Below are positions 43,767 through 52,800 of a DNA stretch of 64,000 nt, one piece after another. Below the pieces are notes generated by a model that did not search any database, was not told the DNA's origin, and saw only the letters and a program-made list of their open reading frames with translations. Made by a program: the position numbers and the translations under genes. The stretch's first letter is position 1. Each line of letters begins with the position of its first letter. The stretch covers positions 1 to 64,000 of the forward strand of contig NZ_WKJL01000029.1 in the NCBI RefSeq assembly GCF_009674565.1, in the 5' to 3' direction. This stretch comes from Duganella aquatilis. GTDB lineage: Bacteria > Pseudomonadota > Gammaproteobacteria > Burkholderiales > Burkholderiaceae_D.

Positions 43767-45809
43767 CTAGAACGTGGTCTTGGCGGTCAGGCGGAAGGTG
43801 CGGCGTTCCGCCGGATGATAGTGGATGTCGTCCATGCCTTCCGCCGGCTCGCCCGGCAGGCGCGAGGCGTAGTAGTAATCCACATCGCTGGCCTTGCGGT
43901 CGAACAGGTTGAAGGCGTCCAGCTGCACCGTCCAGCGACGGTTGATCTTATAGCCCACGCGCGCATAGGCAATCGCCGTGGTGGCCGAGCGCTGGCTGTT
44001 ATCCTCGATTAGAGGACGCGGTCCGAAATAGCGCATCTGGAACGCGCCCGACCACGGACCGAGATCCATCACCGTCACGCCGAACGACGCCACCTTGCCC
44101 AGCGAGCCGGGAATATCATCGCCCACCGCATCGTGCTCGGTGTAATGCGCGCGCGAGTACGCCATGTCCAGGTCGAACAGCAGCCACGCATTGGCGATGT
44201 AATGGTTGTTCCACTCGACGCCCGAACGGTAGCTGCCGCGGCTGGCCGAGGTGTCGCCGGCGTCGCCCGAGAACACCAGCTCCGATTCCGACCGCAGCTT
44301 CCACAGCGCCATGGAGCTTTGCAGGCCAGGCAGCCATTCGGTGCGCGCGCCAATCTCCGCGCCGCGCGTCTTGACCAGCGGCGTCACCGGATCGACCGGC
44401 TCGCGCTCCTTCGGCGTCAGATGCACGGTGGCGCCGCGCGCATCGTTGCTGTGAAAGCCTTCGCCGTAGTTGACGAAAAATTCGGTCCTGGCCCAGGGCC
44501 CCAGCACCACCGACAATTTTGGCGACGTGGTATTGGCATTGACCTTGCCCGAGTTCTCCGCGATGTTGCTGTCCACATCGAAGCGATAGCGGTCGTAACG
44601 CAGGCCGGCCGTAGTGCGCATCCATGGCAGCCACTGCACGGTGTTCTCGGCGTAGGCGCCAAGGCTGGCCTGCTTCACCCTGGATTCGGTGATGACGGCC
44701 AACGTCTGCTGATTCGCCGTCTTGTAAAGGCTCAGCGGCGAGATGTAATCGTAACGTCCCTGCACGCCAACCTTGTTGCTGACATCCAGGCCGCCCCAAT
44801 GGCTGAACCACGTCTGCGCGACATCGAAGCCGGTCATGCGGCGCTTCTCGGTCTGGCGCGACTGGTCGCCGTTGACCGGATCGTCGAGGAAGTAGGTGAA
44901 GTCGTTGAACAGCGTCAGGCTCGATTGCACCACGTAGGCGCTGGCCTGGAACAGCGTGTCGCTGCTGCGCTTGCGTATGGACGCCGACAGGCTGTAACGC
45001 GACGTGCGTCCGCCGTCGCTTGGATCGATGGCGCCGAAGGGATCGATCTCGCCGCTTGCCACGGCGCGCAGCGGGATCTGGTTGCTGGCGTGCCAGGCGC
45101 CCTTGTAGAACATGCCGGTCACGCTGAACTGGTCGTCGCTGGCGCCCTGCGAGTAGCGCAGCACGCCCAGGCTTTTGTGGAACGCTTCGGGCTCCACCCA
45201 CGGACCGTTGTTGTGGCCCAGCTCCGCGCCGTAAACCAGATTGCCCGCGCCGAACGGCGTCGAGCCGGTGACCACCGAGCGGTAATACTGGTTCTCGCCG
45301 ACCGTGGCGCTGGCGGTGTTTTCTTTCAGCTTGTTCGCCAGCGTCAGGTGCGCCGCGCCGGCCGAAGCGAAGTCGCCTTCGTCCGCGTAGTACGGGCCTT
45401 TCTTGTAGTTGATGCGGTCGACCAGTTCCGGTATCAGGAAATTCAAGTCAGTGTAACCCTGGCCGTGCGCGTGGGTGCGCATATTGACCGGCATGCCGTC
45501 GACGAAGGTGGCGAAGTCGGTGCCGTGATCGAGGTTAAAGCCGCGCAGGAAGTACTGATTGGCCTTGCCGTCGCCGCTGTGCTGCGTGACGATCACGCCG
45601 GGCACAAACTCCAGCAGCTCGCCCGCGCGCAGGGCCGGACGATTGGCGATCAGCTCCGCCGTCACCGCGCCCTGGCTGGCCGCGTTGGAAGTGCCGATGC
45701 CGTTGTCGTAGTGGCCGCGCACTTCGACGGTGGTGTCATCCGGCGCCGGGTCCGCATGGGCAGCCAACGGCAACAAGGCCGACAGGGCGACAATCGATTT
45801 ACTGAACAT
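43767..45809 (-). CDS. TonB-dependent receptor under a cobalamin riboswitch
   Basis: Start chosen at 45809 (MFSKSIVALSALLPLAAHADP), a clear signal peptide; upstream in-frame sequence is the riboswitch leader. The 680-residue protein has a plug domain (about 25-150, with YFLRGFNLDHGTDFATFVDG) and a barrel ending in RRTFRLTAKTTF. The leader implies that vitamin B12 represses it, so the likely substrate is a cobalamin or cobinamide, though it is not close to enterobacterial BtuB by eye. No other B12 genes are near. Confidence 0.88.
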   Translation of the reverse strand: MFSKSIVALSALLPLAAHADPAPDDTTVEVRGHYDNGIGTSNAASQGAVTAELIANRPALRAGELLEFVPGVIVTQHSGDGKANQYFLRGFNLDHGTDFATFVDGMPVNMRTHAHGQGYTDLNFLIPELVDRINYKKGPYYADEGDFASAGAAHLTLANKLKENTASATVGENQYYRSVVTGSTPFGAGNLVYGAELGHNNGPWVEPEAFHKSLGVLRYSQGASDDQFSVTGMFYKGAWHASNQIPLRAVASGEIDPFGAIDPSDGGRTSRYSLSASIRKRSSDTLFQASAYVVQSSLTLFNDFTYFLDDPVNGDQSRQTEKRRMTGFDVAQTWFSHWGGLDVSNKVGVQGRYDYISPLSLYKTANQQTLAVITESRVKQASLGAYAENTVQWLPWMRTTAGLRYDRYRFDVDSNIAENSGKVNANTTSPKLSVVLGPWARTEFFVNYGEGFHSNDARGATVHLTPKEREPVDPVTPLVKTRGAEIGARTEWLPGLQSSMALWKLRSESELVFSGDAGDTSASRGSYRSGVEWNNHYIANAWLLFDLDMAYSRAHYTEHDAVGDDIPGSLGKVASFGVTVMDLGPWSGAFQMRYFGPRPLIEDNSQRSATTAIAYARVGYKINRRWTVQLDAFNLFDRKASDVDYYYASRLPGEPAEGMDDIHYHPAERRTFRLTAKTTF

Positions 45810-45944
45810 TCTGGTCTTTCGGTTGGCGTAGCGAATCCAGCGCACCACGACAAGGCCGTCACGCGCAATCCGGATGCAGCAAGATGATTCGACTACAGGA
45901 GCAATCCGCTCACCTCCCCGTGAGCGCATTGAACAGAAATGCCT

Positions 45945-46150
45945 GCGGCATCTCCACCTGTTTGGCCGGTATCCGGGCTGGCAAGCGAATCCGCCGGACC
46001 TTCCCATGCACGAAGCACAGTGGTGTAGCGAGGCGGATTGTCGTCGTGGACGACGCTTGTTTACCGTTGCGGGGGCAGCACAGGTTGGCCGGCGAAGGCT
46101 CCCTGTTTCCCGTTTAACTGCGCATCCGGGCGGATGCGCGAGCACCAAAA
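45945..46150 (-). ncRNA. Cobalamin (AdoCbl) riboswitch
   Basis: Read on the minus strand, the leader contains, in order, GGTGCTCGCGC, AACGGGAAACAGGGAGCC, CTGCCCCCGCAACGGTAA (near 46061-46078), CCACTGTGC (near 46015-46023), GGGAAGGTCCGGCGG and TGCCAGCCCGGATACCGGCC (45964-45983). These are the conserved blocks of the cobalamin riboswitch core and B12 box. A GCTCAC/GTGAGC hairpin enclosing a GGGGAG loop (45908-45925) follows and may be part of the expression platform. The TonB receptor starts at 45809. Boundaries are approximate. Confidence 0.92.
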
Positions 46151-46172
46151 CGTGGCGCGATTATACGCGAAA

Positions 46173-46253
46173 CCGGGGTCAGTTCTGCCAATCGCACACG
46201 GGCTCAACCATGCAATGGTTGAGCCCGTGTGCGATTGGCAGAACTGACCCCGG
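46173..46253. repeat. Perfect 39-bp inverted repeat, 81 bases long
   Basis: Two 39-base arms (46173-46211 and 46215-46253) are exact reverse complements around GCA. The outer ends read CCGGGGTCAG and CTGACCCCGG. It sits 1 base beyond the cueR stop and about 20 bases before the cobalamin riboswitch. As RNA it would fold into a very stable hairpin and could separate the copA-cueR and receptor transcripts. There is no T-run, so it is not a standard terminator. Confidence 0.9.
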
Positions 46254-46254
46254 A

Positions 46255-46641
46255 TTAATCGGCGAGGCTTTGAAGGATGGGGCAATCGGGCCGGTGGTCG
46301 CCGTGGCAGCAGCTGGCCATGGTCTGCAAGGTGTCGCGCATTTCCGTCAGTTCGGCGATGCGCTGGTTGAGTTCCGCCACGTGGCCTATGGCGATGGTCT
46401 TCACGTCCGAACTGGCGCGCTCCTTGTTCTGCCACAGCGACAGCAGGTCGCGGATCTGGTCCAGCGAGAAGCCCAGCAACCGCGCCCGTTTGACGAAGCG
46501 CAGCGTGTGCAGGTCGTTGTCGGCGTAGATGCGGTAGCCGGCATCGGTGCGCCGGCCGGCCGGAATCAGGGCGATACTTTCGTAGTAGCGGATCATTTTG
46601 GCGGAGACGCCGGTGGCGCTTGCCGCTTGGCCGATGTTCAT
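46255..46641 (-). CDS. cueR: CueR copper-responsive MerR-family regulator
   Basis: A 128-residue MerR-type activator: N-terminal winged helix (MNIGQAASATGVSAKMIRYY), a long dimerisation helix and a C-terminal Cu(I) loop with two cysteines spaced as in CueR (CCHGDHRPDCPIL). It overlaps the copA stop by 4 bases. CueR-type dyads occur before copA and before copZ, so both are probable targets. Copper is favoured over other metals because of the Cys spacing and the partner genes. Confidence 0.92.
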   Translation of the reverse strand: MNIGQAASATGVSAKMIRYYESIALIPAGRRTDAGYRIYADNDLHTLRFVKRARLLGFSLDQIRDLLSLWQNKERASSDVKTIAIGHVAELNQRIAELTEMRDTLQTMASCCHGDHRPDCPILQSLAD

Positions 46642-48881
46642 GATGCGTTCTCCGGTTTCCAGCGGCGCAGCAGCAGCGCGTTGCTGATCACGCTGACGGA
46701 ACTGAGAGCCATCGCGCCGCCCGCCACCATGGGGTTGAGCAGGCCGAAGGCGGCCAGCGGTATGCCGATCAGGTTGTAGATGAAGGCCCAGAACAGGTTC
46801 TGGCGGATCTTGCTGTAGCTGCGGCGCGAGATGGAGATGGCCGCCGCCACCAGCGCCGGGTCGCCGCGCATCAGCGTGATGCCGGCGGCGTGCATGGCGA
46901 CGTCGGTGCCGCTGGACATGGCGATGCCGACATCGGCCGCCGCCAGCGCCGGCGCGTCGTTGATGCCGTCGCCGACCATGGCGATGGTGGCGCCGTCCTG
47001 TTTCAGGGCGGCGATGGCGGCGGCTTTATCGGCCGGCAGCATGTTGGCGACGATGCGCTGCACGCCAAGTTCCTTGCCGACGGCGTCGGCGCTGCCCTGG
47101 TTGTCGCCGGTAAGCAGCACGGTGTGGATGTGCATCGCGTGCAGGGCGGCGATGGCAGCGCGGGCTTGCGGCTTGATGCGGTCGCCGAAGGCCAGCAGGC
47201 CAAGGAGTTGATGGGCGTCGGCGTCGGCCAGCCAGGAGATGGTGTGGCCGGAGCGTTCCAGTTCTTCGGCGCGGGCCGACAGCGCTTGCAGGGAGATGCC
47301 CTGCTCCTGCATCAGCCGCGTGCTGCCCAGCAGCAGGCGCGTGCCCGCCACCGTCGCGGCCACGCCGCGGCCGGGCAAGGCGCTGATGTCGCTGGCGAGC
47401 AGCGGCGCTGCGCCAGGCGCCAGGACGGTGCGGGCGGCAGCTTGTTGGACCGCGCGGGCCAGCGCGTGTTCGCTGCCGCGCTGGACGGCGGCGGCAAGTT
47501 GCAGCAGGCGCGCTTCATCGACTTGCGGCGCCGGCGCCAGCACCGCCAGCGATGGCTGCCCTTCCGTCAGCGTGCCGGTTTTGTCGAAGGCCACGGTGGT
47601 GATGCGGTGCGCCAGTTCCAGCGCCTCCGCATCCTTGATCAATATGCCGTGGCGCGCGGCCACGCCGGTGCCGGCCATGATGGCGGCCGGCGTCGCCAGC
47701 CCCAGCGCGCACGGACACGCAATCACCAGCACCGCCACCGCATTGATGATGGCCTGCTCGGCGTCGCCGCCAACCAGCCACCAGCCGCCAAAGGTCAGCA
47801 GCGCCAGCACCAGCACCACCGGCACGAACACCGCGCTGACGCGGTCCACCAGATGCTGCACCGGCGCCTTGGCCGCCTGCGCGTCCTCCACCAGGCGGAT
47901 GATTCGCGACAGCGTGCTCTCCGCCCCCACCGCGCTCACGCGCACCAGCAGCAGCCCTTCGCCATTGATGGCACCACCGGTCACCCGTTCGCCCGCATGA
48001 CGCGCCACCGGCAGGCTTTCGCCGGTGATCAGCGCTTCGTCGACATGGCTGGCGCCTTCGGTCACCACGCCGTCGGCGGCGATGCGCTCGCCGGGGCGCA
48101 CGACGATAACGTCATCCACCCGCACCTCGCCGATGGCGACATCGACGTCCTGCCCGCCACGCCGCACGCGCGCCGATTCCGGCCGCAGCGTTTGCAGTGC
48201 GCGGATGGCCTGCGCGGTCTGCCGCTTGGCGCGCGCCTCCAGCCATTTGCCCAGCAGGACCAGCGTGATGACCACCGCCGACGCTTCAAAATACAGGTGC
48301 GGCATGGCGCCGGCCGACAGCAGCTGGTAAACGCTCAGGCCATAGGCGGCGCTGGTGCCAAGCGCCACCAGCAAGTCCATATTGCCGCTGCGCGCACGCG
48401 CGGCAAGCCATCCGGCGCGGTAGAAGCGCGCACCAAGCCAGAATTGCACCGGCGTGGCGAGCAGCCATTGCACGCGGCCATCCAGCATCCAGTGGACGCC
48501 GGCCAGTTCGAGCAGCATGGGAAGCACCAACGGCAGGGAAAACAGCGCGGCCAGCAGCACGGCAAGGCCGCCGGAGGGCGTGATGGTCGCCACGAGACCG
48601 CGCCTGGCCGGCGCAACGCCATCGGCCGGGGCAGCGGATGCGTTGGCGGCAGGTGCGGTGCCTGGCTCCGGCGGCGGCAGCGAGGCCTGATAGCCCGCCT
48701 TGTCCACCGCCTGCGCCAGCGCGGCGAAATCAACCGGTCCGGCCGACTCCACCCGCGCCATTTCGGTTGCCAGATTGACACTTACCTTGTCGACGCCGGG
48801 CACGGCCGCCAGCACGCGCTCCACCCTGCCGACGCAGGAGGCGCAGCTCATGCCTTCAATTTTGATCGCTTGCTGATTCAT
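46638..48881 (-). CDS. copA: Cu(I)-exporting P-type ATPase
   Basis: A 747-residue P1B-type ATPase. One heavy-metal domain is at the N-terminus (IEGMSCASCVGRVERV), followed by eight membrane segments. The ion path has CPCALGLATPAAIMAGTG, the phosphorylation loop is DKTGTLTEG, and the hinge is MVGDGINDAPAL. It pumps Cu(I) out of the cytoplasm using ATP. It precedes cueR in an autoregulated operon, with a CueR-like promoter at 48912-48942. Confidence 0.95.
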   Translation of the reverse strand: MNQQAIKIEGMSCASCVGRVERVLAAVPGVDKVSVNLATEMARVESAGPVDFAALAQAVDKAGYQASLPPPEPGTAPAANASAAPADGVAPARRGLVATITPSGGLAVLLAALFSLPLVLPMLLELAGVHWMLDGRVQWLLATPVQFWLGARFYRAGWLAARARSGNMDLLVALGTSAAYGLSVYQLLSAGAMPHLYFEASAVVITLVLLGKWLEARAKRQTAQAIRALQTLRPESARVRRGGQDVDVAIGEVRVDDVIVVRPGERIAADGVVTEGASHVDEALITGESLPVARHAGERVTGGAINGEGLLLVRVSAVGAESTLSRIIRLVEDAQAAKAPVQHLVDRVSAVFVPVVLVLALLTFGGWWLVGGDAEQAIINAVAVLVIACPCALGLATPAAIMAGTGVAARHGILIKDAEALELAHRITTVAFDKTGTLTEGQPSLAVLAPAPQVDEARLLQLAAAVQRGSEHALARAVQQAAARTVLAPGAAPLLASDISALPGRGVAATVAGTRLLLGSTRLMQEQGISLQALSARAEELERSGHTISWLADADAHQLLGLLAFGDRIKPQARAAIAALHAMHIHTVLLTGDNQGSADAVGKELGVQRIVANMLPADKAAAIAALKQDGATIAMVGDGINDAPALAAADVGIAMSSGTDVAMHAAGITLMRGDPALVAAAISISRRSYSKIRQNLFWAFIYNLIGIPLAAFGLLNPMVAGGAMALSSVSVISNALLLRRWKPENAS

Positions 48882-48911
48882 GGGACACCCAATGCTGTTT
48901 TTACTGCCTAC

Positions 48912-48942
48912 AGCATCAAGTATCCCACGATTGGAAGGTCAA
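48912..48942 (-). promoter_or_regulatory. CueR-type promoter of the copA-cueR operon
   Basis: On the minus strand TTGACC (48942-48937) and GATGCT (48917-48912) are 19 bases apart, and the -35 runs into ACCTTCC with GTGGGATAC opposite. It is a less perfect dyad than the copZ site but has the same long spacer. copA starts 31 bases downstream, the same distance as at copZ. Confidence 0.78.
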
Positions 48943-48949
48943 GGTTTTT

Positions 48950-49801
48950 TTAGCGGACTTCGCAATCCACCGTGTTCGACTTGGGCGCCGTGTTGCTGGC
49001 CGTCGTTTGATTGGCCGACTGATTGAAGACCGGCGGCGGGGTGAACTTCAGACCCGGATTCTGCGGCACGGTCACCGGCGGCTGCACGAAATTCGGCGTG
49101 AAGCCGAACTGGCCGGCCGAAAAATTCATATTGCCGCCCTTGTTGGCCAAATTGATCATCCCGTCGATCACCTGCACGTAGAGGCCGGGCGCCAACGTGC
49201 CAGGAAGGGTCGGCACCGGGGTATTGGCTTGCGCCAGCATCAGCGGCTGCACCGGATAGCTGTCGCCCAGGCCGGCGGTGCTGGCCATCAGCCATGCCTG
49301 GCGCGCAGCGGCAGCTTGCGCGACAGCCTGCTCGGTCGGCTCCACCCATTCGGCGATGAAGGTGGTGCCGCGAATGCCGATGGTGGCGCTTGGCGTCTTC
49401 ATCGAGAACTTTTCCTTGTTGCGCTTGCCCAGTAGGCCGGTCACCGAACGCAGGCCCCCTTTGACCAGGTTGAACGAGGCGGTGTCGCCGTCCGGCTTGT
49501 CGGCATCATAGGAAAAATTCTCCACCTTGAAGGTGGTCGACGGCTTCAGCGTGATCTCGCTGTTGTCGATGAACTTGACCATGGCGTAGGTGTTCCTTTC
49601 AGTCACCAGCGTGTCGCCGCTTTCCACCTCGGACTTCATCGACAGGACGCGCACTCCGCCGTCGGCGCGCTTGGCCATCAGCGGACCGCTCAATTGCACG
49701 ATGGTGCCGGCCACCTGGGCCGCCCAACTGGCGCCGGCCACCCAGAACAGCAGCAACGCCAGCCACGCTTTAATTGCAGTAGAGTTTTTTAGTTGCTTCA
49801 T
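48950..49801 (-). CDS. FecR-domain protein of the two-partner secretion locus
   Basis: A 283-residue secreted protein with a signal peptide (AWLALLLFWVAGASWA). A FecR domain spans about 35-150 (VRVLSMKSEVESGDTLVTE, FIDNSEITLKPSTTFKVENF, TPSATIGIRGTTFIAEW). The C-terminal half is Pro/Asn/Gln-rich and ends with Cys-Glu-Val-Arg. Its start lies 32 bases inside the end of tpsA, so the two are tightly coupled. FecR-domain proteins of this type accompany filamentous adhesin genes in betaproteobacteria; their role is unknown. Confidence 0.85.
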   Translation of the reverse strand: MKQLKNSTAIKAWLALLLFWVAGASWAAQVAGTIVQLSGPLMAKRADGGVRVLSMKSEVESGDTLVTERNTYAMVKFIDNSEITLKPSTTFKVENFSYDADKPDGDTASFNLVKGGLRSVTGLLGKRNKEKFSMKTPSATIGIRGTTFIAEWVEPTEQAVAQAAAARQAWLMASTAGLGDSYPVQPLMLAQANTPVPTLPGTLAPGLYVQVIDGMINLANKGGNMNFSAGQFGFTPNFVQPPVTVPQNPGLKFTPPPVFNQSANQTTASNTAPKSNTVDCEVR

Positions 49802-52800
49802 TTTGCGTTCCGGTCTTGTCGTTGGTTGCTGCTACTTTGTCGGTCTTCTTGTCGTCGCCAGGCGTCGACGAGTTTGCCGCACCGCCCGAGGACGAGCCGC
49901 CGGACGAGGTGTTGCCCGGCGTGGCATCGCTGGTCGCCAAAGTCTTGATCACTTCAGTGGCCGCCTGCTGCACCGGCTTGACCGGCTCCGCCGCGGTCGG
50001 CGGCGACAGCACCTGGCACAAGGCCGAATTCGGCGCGATGGAGCAGATGTCCGCCGATGGTGGCGGCGTTGGCGTTGGCGTTGGCGTTGGCGTTGGCGTC
50101 GGCGTCGGCGTTGGTGTCGGCGTCGGCGTTGGCGTCGGCGTTGGCGTTGGCGTTGGCGTTGGCGTCGGCGTCGGCGTTGGCGTTGGCGTTGGCGTTGGCG
50201 TCGGCGTTGGCGTTGGCGTTGGCGTTGGCGTTGGCGTTGGCGTCGGCGTTGGCGTTGGCGTCGGCGTCGGTGTCGGCGTCGGTGTCGACACAATCACCGG
50301 CACGACCACACCATTCACATCCGACATGGTGCCGTTATTCGAGAAGGAGCTTGCAGTCGCCGTCACATGGCCGCTGGCCGAGCTGACGCTGCCATTGCCG
50401 CCGATCGTAATCGAATTGCTGGCATCGTAGCCCGTGCCCGCCGCCAGCGTGATATTGCCGGACAACGAAGACACGGTCCCATCGATCACCAGCGGGCTGT
50501 GCGTTTGCAGCGTGATCGAACCCGAGCTGGTCTGCACGCCATCCGGCGACACGCCGGCGATGGTCATGCCGCCGGTATTGTCGATGATGATCGCGCCGGC
50601 GTTGCCGGTGCCTGAGTCCACCTGTTGCGCCTTGTGCACCGTCATGATGGACGCATGCGCCGTGTTGTTGGTGTTGGCGATATTGATGGCCGCCGTGGAG
50701 CCGCCGCCCGCCGTATTCACCGCCGTCAGTTCGGACACGCTGGTCACCAGCGCCTTGCCGCCGCCGATGCCGCGGGTAGCGCTCAGCGTCAGCGCATTCG
50801 CGGTCAGCGAACCGCTGCTGCCGGCGATGGCGCCGTCGGTCGCTTCCACGCCCAGCGCGCTCGCCACCTTCAGCGCACCCGCCACGGCCACCGCGCTGCC
50901 GCGCAGATTCAGCTGCGTCGCGGCTGCCGTGCCGCCGCTCAAATCCACCGGGCCGGCCACGGTCAGCACGCCCTGATACGCCGCATCCTTGCCGATATTC
51001 AGCACGCCCGAGTGCAGCGCATTCAATTCCGCATTATCCAGGCTGAGCTGGTTGGAGGTTTCGGCGCCAAGGCTGATGCCGGTACTGGCGCCATACGTAT
51101 CCACGCTGATGGTCTGCGCCGTGGTCGAGCCGCCCAGCGCCATCTTGTTGCCGATCAGCGATACCGTGGTGGCGCTGATGGCGGCATTGCTGCCGAGGGT
51201 CAGCGTGCCGCTGCCGTCCACGCTGGCGCGCAGCGTGCCGGCGCCGTTCAGCGCGTGATTCAGCGTGATGTCGCGGTTGCTCTCGAACAGCAGGTTGCCG
51301 ACCGAGACCAGGCTGACATTCCCGCCCGAGCTGATCGGGCCCGCGCCGCTGTCGCCCACAACCAGATTGCCGGCCGCGACCGACTTCAGTCCGTTCGCCG
51401 TCAGGCCCAGCGTGCCGACCGCAGTACCGCCGAAGGTGATGCCGCGATTGGCGCTGTAGGTGCCGAACGACACCGTATCGTAGGCGCCGTCGCCACTGCC
51501 GATGCTGCTTTGCGCGCCGTTCAGGTTGATGTTGTCGGCGATGAAGGAAATCAGCGCCTCACTGCCGCTTGCGCTGGCTACCGCGCCGCTGCCGCCCACC
51601 GTGATATAGCCGTCGGCCACATTGGCGCGCGCATCCATGCTGCCGGCGGCGACGTTCACGCGGCCGTTGATGGTGATGTAGCTGCCCTGCATGGTCAGCG
51701 CATGGCCGCCGGTGCGTACCACATCAAAGTTTTCAAGCGAGGCGATGGTGATGCCGCCCATGCCCGTGGCGCTGCCGCTGGCCGCATCGTTGGCGGTCAG
51801 CGTGATGTCACCGTTCATGTACAGTTGGTTGTTGACCTTGATGTCATTGCCGGCCTGCGCCGTCAGGTTGACGTTGCTGTGGGTATTGCTGATGTCGCTG
51901 CTGAAGTTGATGTCGTGCTTGGCCTGCAATACGATACTGGTGGTGGCGCCGGAGAACAGATCGGCGCCGATTTCCGTGGTATCGGTCGCCACGCCGCCGC
52001 CGAACAGGATGTCGGCCGGCGTGATGCTGCCACCATTACCGGACACCACGGTGATGTCGTAAGGGTCCAGCAGCCAGGAGCCGGTCTTGCCCTGTGCCGC
52101 GCTGGTGTTGACGCGCGCGCCGGCCACGTCCAGATAGTTGGCCGAGGTTTCCACCTGGCCGCCGTTGCCGCCGGCCGCGCCGCCGCGCGCCGACAGCGCG
52201 CCGTACATACGGGTCGCATCCTGGCTCCACACCACCACGGTGCCGCCGTTGCCGCTTTGGGTAGCATCGGCGCTGATGGTCACGTCCTTGCCCACGTAGG
52301 TGGACTGGGCGTTCATCACCGCCGCGTTCTTGCCCTGGTAATCGCCGCCGACCAGCACCTTGCCGCCGCCGGCCGCGCCGCTGGCGTCCACCAGCGCGTT
52401 GCCGGTCAGGCCGACTTGCTGACCGAGCAGCATGATATCGCCGCCGGTATTCAGGTTGCTGCCGCTGGCGGTGGTCACGCTGCCCTGCTCCAGCAGGGTG
52501 GTGTCGCTGGCCTTGAGGACGATGGCGCCGTTCTCGCCGCGCACCGCGCTGTTGGCATTGATGACGCCGCGCTGGTTGACCAGCGCGCCATACACGCCCA
52601 CGCGTCCGCCCGCGGCGACAATGCTGCCCAGGTTCAGCGCCTGGTCCGCCGGCGACGACACCACCACCTGCACGTTCGGATCCTTCGAGTCGAACAGCTG
52701 CACGCTGTGGCCGGCCGCCAGCACCACGTCGCCGTTTGGCGACGAGATGACGCCGCTGTTTTCCACCGCCGGCGCGATCAGGAAAATCTGCCCGCCGGAC

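Noticed and set aside
45908..45925. Hairpin after the cobalamin aptamer as an intrinsic terminator
   Set aside because: No U-run follows the 6-bp stem on the minus strand; it may be part of a translational switch but does not meet terminator criteria.
50064..50285. Repetitive hexamer region as possible CRISPR array
   Set aside because: There are no unique spacers or long repeats and the unit is 6 bases; it codes for Thr-Pro repeats in frame with TpsA.
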